A stretch of 64,000 nucleotides of DNA, taken from contig JAUIRK010000501.1 in NCBI GenBank assembly GCA_030549495.1, positions 186,001-250,000 of the forward strand, read 5' to 3'. Source of the stretch: Nectonema munidae. Its lineage: Eukaryota > Nematomorpha > Nectonematoida > Nectonematidae. Below, piece by piece: positions 53,501 to 59,500 of the stretch. The position numbers and the translations under genes are program-made. The notes under the pieces are model-generated. The model ran no database searches. It saw nothing but the letters and a program-made list of their open reading frames with translations, and had not been told where the DNA came from. Within the stretch, counting starts at the first letter, position 1. Each line of letters opens with the position of its first letter.

Positions 53501-56500
53501 AATTTTTGAAAGTTGCTTAAATTCAAGCTATTTCTTGCAAAAAATTTTATCCAAAATTTGCTTTAGAATAAATAATTTCTTACTCATGACAATTATTCTT
53601 AAAATACAGTAGACCCTCGTTAACTCAGACCCTGATAACTCGGATATCGGATAAGTCGGACCGTGACCGAGAATACAAATGTTTGCCATCATAGGCTTAC
53701 AAGGGGTCATTTTCATTGATTTTTTAATTTCGCTTTGGCTTACAAACAGCCATTTTATTTTTTTTACTTCATAGGTAGTTCGCGGTCTTTCTAAATTTTG
53801 ACTATTCCAAAGCTTATTGTGGCTATAAATTCGTCCAATTTGAAATATTTTTTTCTACCATATATATATATATAGTAGACCCTCTGTTGTGTCGGACATC
53901 GGCATAGCCGGACACCCTTCTCCCCTATGTAGTCCGACTTAACGAGGGTCAACTGTAATGTTTAAATTCTTTTTAAATAAAAAAGCTATTAAAATAAAAA
54001 ATGGTTGTATACTTTGTCGGTGATCATCAAGAGAAGGGGAACTTAAGCGTGATCCTTTTGTCCATGTTTTAAATTCTTTTAATTGACGAGAATGGTGCCT
54101 GGACTACCTTTCTCTGCATGGCTGAAGTCTATCCATATTACGCTATAATTTAAATAACATGAACACCCCAAATTAACTTTGCTTCAAAATCCCATTTTTT
54201 CAGTCACAAAAGTAATAAATTTATTAAAATAAATCTTTCATGAACACCATCATGTAAAGATAAAAAGTCTTCTTTTTCAAACGAATAAAGTGCATGCGTT
54301 TTCCCTCCTAAAATCTAAGTGTGTTACTTTGTCCTCGAGGTTCAACTGAGAAAGGTAGTGAAAATCCGAAACAACTCTCGAATTAAAGTCGTTCCTAAAT
54401 GAGTTCCATCACGATTTTTTGTTTCTACTCTCTATGCGTGGTTACAAGTTTCTCTTGCATTTCCAGACCTTTCATTCTGGCTGCTATTCGCAAATCATCT
54501 ATCTTGCAACAATGCGTTGTTTTAGCGATTAGAATGGGTCAAAAATGTGAAACAATATTAACCGCTGCATTCTCTAGAAGATTTGATTTCAATAATCCAC
54601 TAAACTCTTTTTTTCTTTTTGAAGAGTTTCATTGTCATTTGCTATTATACTCATTTGTACATATAAATTGAACTGAAGCCGTTATCCCCCCTTAGAGTAC
54701 CGTGAACAAGAGCATCAAAGAAGATATAAAGGAATCGGTGAGCCACACTTCGCTTTCTTTGCCAGAAAAGACCTCCGCCATCAATTACAAGGAAGTAAGT
54801 ATTCCTATGCCATCACCGTCATTCATCACCACGCTTCTATTTTAATCGATAGCTGTACGAAGAAGAGCGCTCCAAGAACAAGGCCCTATCTTTGAAAATT
54901 ATGGACTTAGAGTCTGTCGTGTCGGAGGCATCTCAATCATCTAAAGTTTCACTTTTTTACTTTATTTTTCAATATGGCTAACTAATTGACTAAAAATTAT
55001 GCATAATTTGATTTATACTTTATCATTTTTAGTTTTCTATTCGCCAACTAAATTACTATTTTTATATTTTTAGTTTATAGAACTAATTTACTATTTTTTA
55101 CTCACTTAAAAACTAATTGCCTGAAAATATGACTAAAGATAATTCATAGTTTTAAAAATTCATGTTCTTCAAATTCTTTTTTCTGAAAAAAATCAATATT
55201 GTAATGGGATCTATTTGGAAAGCTTTTTTTACTGGTACTATTTTCATAAATATAACTTCAATTGTGCACGATTCTTCGAAATATTGTCCAAGAGAAATTT
55301 CAACATTTGTACATGATTTAACGAAACAAAACTTTCTCTAGGTATTTGTATTTCTGGTGAATATATATAATGGTATTTTTTCTAATTTTTACATGATCTT
55401 ATTCAACTTTGAAAGAAAACATTATGCGAGAAATTTTTTCAAAAATATTTTAAACCATGCCTATCTTAAAAAGTATCCTTTTACCCACATTTTGCCTGTC
55501 ATTTTTTTTTGAAAAAAAAAATTAAAAAAAAATTTCATGCCTTTGAACAATATGCACAATTACGCTATTTTTTACTATATTTTAGCGTGTAAAATGAAGA
55601 ATAAATATTTTTTTCATTTTTTTGCACATTCATAAAATATACCTAATATTTAAAGTTTAAACATACTACGATGAAAAATTTGAAAAAAAATTAATTATAA
55701 AATTTTCTAACTTATCCAATTTTCCATTTTAATATCTCATTTTAAAGGAAATACTGATTACGAAAATGTATAAATATTTTAAATTAATTTTTTTTAATAA
55801 TTTTTTCTAGCCTTTGAACTTGATAAAATGACATCAATTCCAAATTTGAACCCAAAAAAATCATTCGATTCATTTCAAATAAATTACATATTTAGAATCA
55901 GCTTATCAAACTCTATCAGAATACGTTTTAAAATTTTAATTTTATTTTATTTTTAAAATTTTTGATTTTTCAGCCCCTTTCAAACGGCCTCAAAATTATG
56001 ACTTCACATATACACAACAAATATACAAGTATTATACATTTTTAGAATCCTCTTATCATATAATTCATAGAATCCTATTGAATAATTTCAATGTTTTATT
56101 TGATTATTTTGTATTGTTTAGAAAAAAATTACTTTTCTTAAAAATTTACTTGAAATTCTATACCTTTTTCCAACTCTAATGCCTTCAATTTTCTCTCTCT
56201 CTCTCAGTTTTTTTAGAGATTCTTTATAGTACTTAAAATTTTTTCTTAAAAATTTACTTGGATATCAATGATTATTATTATTCGCGGTACAAATAATCTT
56301 TAAAACAGGACCTAGAATCACAGTTCCGAATGATCTTTGACAGGACATAGAATCCAAGGTCTCGAGCGAAGCGAGAGAAACAGGCTTATCCTAGTTTTAA
56401 TAAAAGAATCAACAAATTTAATCTCTGTCTACATCGATATCTTTCCAATAATATAATAATAAATTTTGTTGGAACTAACTTCAACTGAGATCTGCGTGGG

Positions 56501-59500
56501 CTGCCTTTTCTCATTTAAACAAAATGTTTCCTTAACTCGAATCATATTTTTTTAATTTAATGGCCCCGACCCAACTTTATTTTATTTAATCCCATGGTAT
56601 CGCATGTATACAAACAAAAAATTGTAAGAGCATCAAATTTAAAAACTTTAGCAAAAAAACTTATTTCGAGAACTACTGACAAATAAAATATCCATTTTAA
56701 TTATGTAAAAAAGCTTTCTACTACTAAATTCCTGTAGTTTTGCAATTCATTTGCTTCACTGAGCTCAATATCATCATCATCATCATCAAATCATTCCATT
56801 ATGCGCTTGATTTAGACAAGACTCGGTGTTTACAAAACGGCCTTCTATTCTATTATTTACGCTCTTTTTCTTGATTAACCAAATCTTTTGAATGTCGGGA
56901 GGGAAATTTTCTGGGAAGTCAAATGAGCCGTAACGCCTATTAGATGGCAAGCCACCATGTAAACAGTACATCGTGGACTTTTATGCCATTTTGATTCAAA
57001 GACAGCTTTCTCTTATTTCTTCTCAGATTTCGAATGCTTCTTCCGATTTGCCTGCTAAAAGCTTTATCGAAAATCTTTCATCCAAGAGGGTAAGCCATTT
57101 CCTACAATTTGTGCACCAACTTCAAATCCCTGTGATTTAGGAGAAACGCCTGTTGGAACGCAAAATAGAGGAGCTGGAGGAGGAAGTGAAGGTAAGACCC
57201 CTCTCTCTTTACCCTTCCACAGATTTATTCTTTTCATTTCTTGCAACAACAGAACGTTGAGAAATTGCGTCGTGATAATCAAGCGTTGCAAAAAAAGATA
57301 CGCGAGTATAAGCGCTATGAAACGGAGTCCTTTTTACGAACTCGTCAGAGTCTTGGGTCCTCCTCCTCTTCAGCCATCTGCTCTAGGTGCAGTGCAATGT
57401 AATTTTAGATTTGTGTGCCTGCATGCGTTTTCTTGCTTTTAAATCCTTTTTCCAACTCTAATGCCTTCAATTTTCTCTCTCTCTCTCTTTCACTTTCTCT
57501 ATAGTGGAGTTATGCTCTAGGATATAATTAGGTCAACCGTAGTCCACATGGACCCTAGGGGTCCATATAATAATTCAGAAGCTCCAAAGGCGAAATATAA
57601 ATTGGGGGTCCACAATGATATTTTGGTGGTCCATGAAGAAAACCATTGCATAACGGTTTTTATTATAAAAAATTCGCAATAGACTTGACATCTTAAAAAG
57701 AGGTGCTTTACGGCTAGCATTAACTTCAATGCAACCAGATATAAAGAAACGCGTTGAGCAGCATCAACCACAGGGATCTCATTAAATGTCTTTCTTTTTT
57801 TATCATAAAAACTGTTGCATTAGATTTGCTTTCATTTAAGTATGAATTCTAAGTATATACTATTTTCTTTATCATAACCTCAAAAAGTTTATTAGTAAAA
57901 AATATTAAAATAAATCTTTTTGTCCAATTTTTATGATGGGGTCCATCAAGAAAAAAAGAAGTGAAAAGGGGTCCATGAGTAAAAAAAGGTTGAGAAACAC
58001 TGAGTAAGTGAATCTAGAAAATGTCTGGAAGGACAAAATAATAAAAAGGAAAAACCATGAATGTGAAAAAAACAAGAGTTATTAAAAAGCTTTTGTCTAA
58101 TGATCGGGCTTTGTCAAAAGAGTATACTTAAAATATTACATGGTATCCTACAAAATCAATATTAATAATAATTGGGAAAAGTTCATATAGGATCATTTTA
58201 GGTCAATTATTTTACAAAAAAAGCAACTTCTTGAACCTTGGGTCAATTTTTGAAGGATTTATATGCAGGGCCGCCCTAGTGTTCGCAGGGCGGGGTCCAG
58301 TGTGGGTAGGAAAAAAGATTAAAAGTGAGAAATAAGAATTTGAAAAAAAGAAAAGGGATTTGTTTTATTAGTTTTTCATTAACACAAAATGACGTTCAAA
58401 GTAACTTTACTTGGCGAATCTTGCGTTTAGCGAAATCATACAATGTATCATCAAAATGAAAAATGAGAAGCGCGGGGCCCACTGCGGCCGCATAAGTTGC
58501 AGTGGCCTAAGGCCGGCCCTGTTTATATGGGTCAAGTTTTGTTGCCCCTGTTATCATAATGATTAGGGATATAGGTGCACTTTCAAAACAATCAAAATGA
58601 GATAAGGAATATGAAAACTTTGAGACTAATCCTAAGATTATGTTTATCTACTATGTGTTGCAGGTGAATGAAAAATATTACGACTAAGAAGTCGTCTTAT
58701 TCATTCTGATGAATAATAATTGGCTTAAAGGAATAAATTTTTCATTGATTAATAATAGCACTTTTTTTTTTATTTATTTTGGACCTAAACAACCCATAAA
58801 AATTAGTTGGAAGTCAGGAACAAAAATAAATTTTGTCGAGATCCTTGATGTCACGGTACTAAACCATGGGGCACTAAATCGGAAAATCGTTAAAAATTTA
58901 TGGAGAATTATTTTTTCATTAATAGCTTCCCTTCTCTAGCTTTAATTTTTACCAATTATTCTGTCAGCAATTGACTAGCTACTACGGGTATTTTCATAGT
59001 TTATATATACACGTTATTGATGCACACCATTTGCGCTGGATTTTAGAGGGTGCGGATTTCCTGAAGACTGAACTTGATTACACTCACATTCGCTTAAGTA
59101 AAAAAATCTTTTGTGAGCGCCGTAGACCACGTTTTAGATTTTGTGTCAGCATTCAGTTTTATTGTATATTTTCCTTTCCTATATATAAACCAATAAAGTT
59201 TTACTTTTTTTGACCTCCTAGATACAATTTAGAATTTATCAGCAAATTGAGTAAATTTTTGTGTTGTTTTATAACAAAATTTAAATAAAATCAAAAAGAT
59301 TTTTTCATGAACTAAGAAGCTTGTACAAAATATTAAGTTTAGGCTTCAGCACCCTCTTTCCCCTATTATTATTATTGATACCAATTTTTTCTACACTTGA
59401 CACCCACCCACCAAGCGATGACTTCAATATTCTCATGTTGAAGCAGGTTTCATCACCTGTTATAAAAGAACGTATACATTTATGAATCTATGCTAATTTT

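Noticed and set aside
56340..56395. A regulatory palindrome (TCTCGAGCGAAGCGAGA)
   Set aside because: Short, imperfect and without a partner or context.
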